DNA of 64,000 nucleotides. Origin: Parvibaculum sp035325945. Its GTDB lineage: Bacteria; Pseudomonadota; Alphaproteobacteria; Parvibaculales; Parvibaculaceae. Each line of letters begins with the position of its first letter. The first letter of the stretch is position 1. The notes under the pieces were generated by a model, which searched no databases, was not told the DNA's origin, and saw only the letters and a program-made list of their open reading frames with translations. The stretch covers positions 1 to 64,000 of the forward strand of contig NZ_DAOKYX010000014.1 of NCBI RefSeq assembly GCF_035325945.1. Reading direction: 5' to 3'. The position numbers and the translations under genes were made by a program. This document shows, one piece after another, positions 63,077 through 64,000 of this stretch.

Positions 63077-63490
63077 TCACCTTGTTCCAATGACGAGTGA
63101 ATTGTCGGAAGCCGCAGCGAGCTTCCAGAAATCGGCGGGTCCGCCGCGCCGCACGCCGGCCACAACCTTGTCGATGCCGCGTTCATCGGCGCACAGGCCA
63201 CAATTCACCCAGTTGACCGTTCCGCCATTCTTCTCGGCCTTGGCGATGATCTCGCTCACCCAGATCTTCGGAAGCGGATGATTCTCGGCCTCCACATCGG
63301 TGCCGTGGACGCCGTTGCCATGCGGCTTCTGCTGCTCGAATGACAGGTGCACGCCGCCCTCATAGGCGAAGACGTTGAGATTGTAGCCGCGGCCGGCCGC
63401 GATCTCGAGCAGGCGGAAGAAGGTTGTGGAACGCGCGCTCTCATAGGGCGGGTCCATGATCGCAAAAGCGAGTGTCTTAGGATTGCTCAT
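63077..63490 (-). CDS. DsrE-family protein B with a CxxC motif
   Basis: A 137-residue DsrE-fold protein. The start (TLAFAIMDPPYESARSTT) fits the first strand and nucleotide-like loop, and a Cys97-G-L-Cys100 pair (VNCGLCADERG) sits where DsrE/TusD carry their active cysteine. It is the only one of the three DsrE products with a Cys in that place, so it is the likely sulfur carrier or disulfide reactor of the set. Its stop overlaps the potential GTG start of the next gene. Confidence 0.85.
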   Translation of the reverse strand: MSNPKTLAFAIMDPPYESARSTTFFRLLEIAAGRGYNLNVFAYEGGVHLSFEQQKPHGNGVHGTDVEAENHPLPKIWVSEIIAKAEKNGGTVNWVNCGLCADERGIDKVVAGVRRGGPADFWKLAAASDNSLVIGTR

Positions 63491-63567
63491 CTGATTTCTC
63501 CCAGAGCAGTTCCGGGAAAGCGCGGCAGCGTTTTTCCGCCCGGAACTGCGTCAACGTAAAAAGCCGT

Positions 63568-63894
63568 TCAGTGCCACAGGGCCTTGGCGCCCGCCGCAAG
63601 TGCGTCTACGACGCTTTCGAGCGGAGCCGATTTGACGCCGTCGGCAAGGACACCCTTGTCGAGGGCGCGCTCGCGAAGCGAGAAGTCGTCGGCGAGCACG
63701 CGAACGCCTGCGCCGATCGCCTGGCGGAGCGCCGCATTGTCCGCGCCGACGCGGGCGGGCAGAACGCCGTTCTGAACGAGGAAGAGCGTCACATCGCGCC
63801 CTTTCGCCTTCAGATCGGTGGCCAGTCGGTAGAAGCTCTCCGTATCGCCGCACTCGAACGGATCGCGCGACGAAATCAGCATGTAACCGCTCAT
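63568..63894 (-). CDS. DsrE/TusB-like family protein C
   Basis: A 108-residue DsrE-fold protein with strand DVTLFLVQNGVLPA and an ending KALWH, similar to the VWHW ending of protein A. Its only cysteine is at residue 15 (FECGDTESF), outside the usual DsrE active-site position. An AAGGAGG site lies 5 bases before the ATG. It starts 27 bases after the sulfite/nitrite reductase stop, so it is probably in the same transcript. Confidence 0.83.
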   Translation of the reverse strand: MSGYMLISSRDPFECGDTESFYRLATDLKAKGRDVTLFLVQNGVLPARVGADNAALRQAIGAGVRVLADDFSLRERALDKGVLADGVKSAPLESVVDALAAGAKALWH

Positions 63895-63921
63895 TTGATC
63901 CTCCTTGCGACGGCGGTGCCG

Positions 63922-64000
63922 TCAGCTATTGAAATCGTTTCCGCCCGTCACTGCGCGCACATAGCCGGCGCGTATGACGAAATCGCCGAAATGTTCCTTG
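63922..64000 (-). CDS. Sulfite/nitrite reductase haemoprotein, 3' end only
   Basis: Only the last 25 codons and stop lie in the window; the gene continues past 64000. The end reads EHFGDFVIRAGYVRAV, matching the C-terminus of CysI-type sulfite reductase (E. coli form ends with FGDFTVRAGIIRPV-like residues). The protein would reduce sulfite to sulfide, or nitrite to ammonia, with a sirohaem and 4Fe-4S cluster. The DsrE genes downstream suggest a sulfur role. Confidence 0.65.
   Translation of the reverse strand, partial: KEHFGDFVIRAGYVRAVTGGNDFNS

Noticed and set aside
1..64000. CRISPR arrays, insertion sequences, integrases or phage genes
   Set aside because: No direct-repeat arrays, transposase motifs or terminal repeats were seen. 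The window looks like stable chromosome.

Overview
The window is GC-rich, densely coded DNA from an alphaproteobacterial chromosome. Several conserved blocks point there: rpmI-rplT-pheS-pheT, lptC-lptA-lptB-rpoN-hpf-ptsN, a DUF1150/Hsp20 pair and a CueR/HmrR-type regulator. A CYP153-type P450, many acyl-CoA enzymes, a DUF1302/DUF1329 pair and Rieske/Baeyer-Villiger oxygenases suggest a hydrocarbon- and lipid-degrading genus such as Parvibaculum or a relative. That genus assignment is inference. No stretch longer than 300 bases lacks a gene. A run of exactly 100 N inside rpoN is an assembly gap.

Bases 1-29,300 are mostly housekeeping. They hold a crotonase, an alpha/beta hydrolase with an Ala in place of the nucleophile, the ribosomal-protein/PheRS operon with a promoter and a structured leader, AMP nucleosidase, and two tiny lipoproteins. 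They also hold a luciferase-like oxidoreductase, a glycerophosphodiesterase, infC with an apparent AUA start, a GT4 glycosyltransferase overlapping a short GT9-like fragment, and several single-gene units including queG. Then come tRNA-Leu(CAG) with RNase D, the Lpt export genes with rpoN, hpf and ptsN, a small heat-shock operon and an acyl-CoA dehydrogenase.

Bases 29,400-34,134 form an amine dehydrogenase cluster. Two overlapping Fe(II)/2-oxoglutarate oxygenase-like genes precede a compact mauB-mauE-mauD-mauA-cytochrome c set. The small subunit keeps both TTQ tryptophans, 51 residues apart, and the two key aspartates. Neither mauG nor mauF lies beside it, so the two oxygenases are candidates for a non-MauG cofactor or accessory role.

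Bases 34,220-50,442 hold tex, an acyl-CoA synthetase divergent from a CYP153-like P450 that is followed by a globin, a YgiQ-type radical SAM protein, an aldehyde dehydrogenase/amidase/MFS group, and DUF1329/DUF1302 envelope proteins with a textbook terminator.

Bases 50,567-64,000 are a catabolic region. An aminotransferase is divergent from a LuxR regulator and a Rieske oxygenase. A five-gene operon follows (acyl-CoA ligase, SCPx-type thiolase, two half-MaoC hydratases, SDR) and resembles peroxisomal MFE-2/SCPx beta-oxidation in separate pieces. It is divergent from a TetR regulator, with a promoter and an inverted repeat between them. The right end carries a Baeyer-Villiger-type monooxygenase, a nitronate-monooxygenase fused to a ferritin-like domain, three DsrE-family proteins and the 3' end of a sulfite/nitrite reductase, all on one strand. 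This looks like an uncharacterised sulfur/flavin module.
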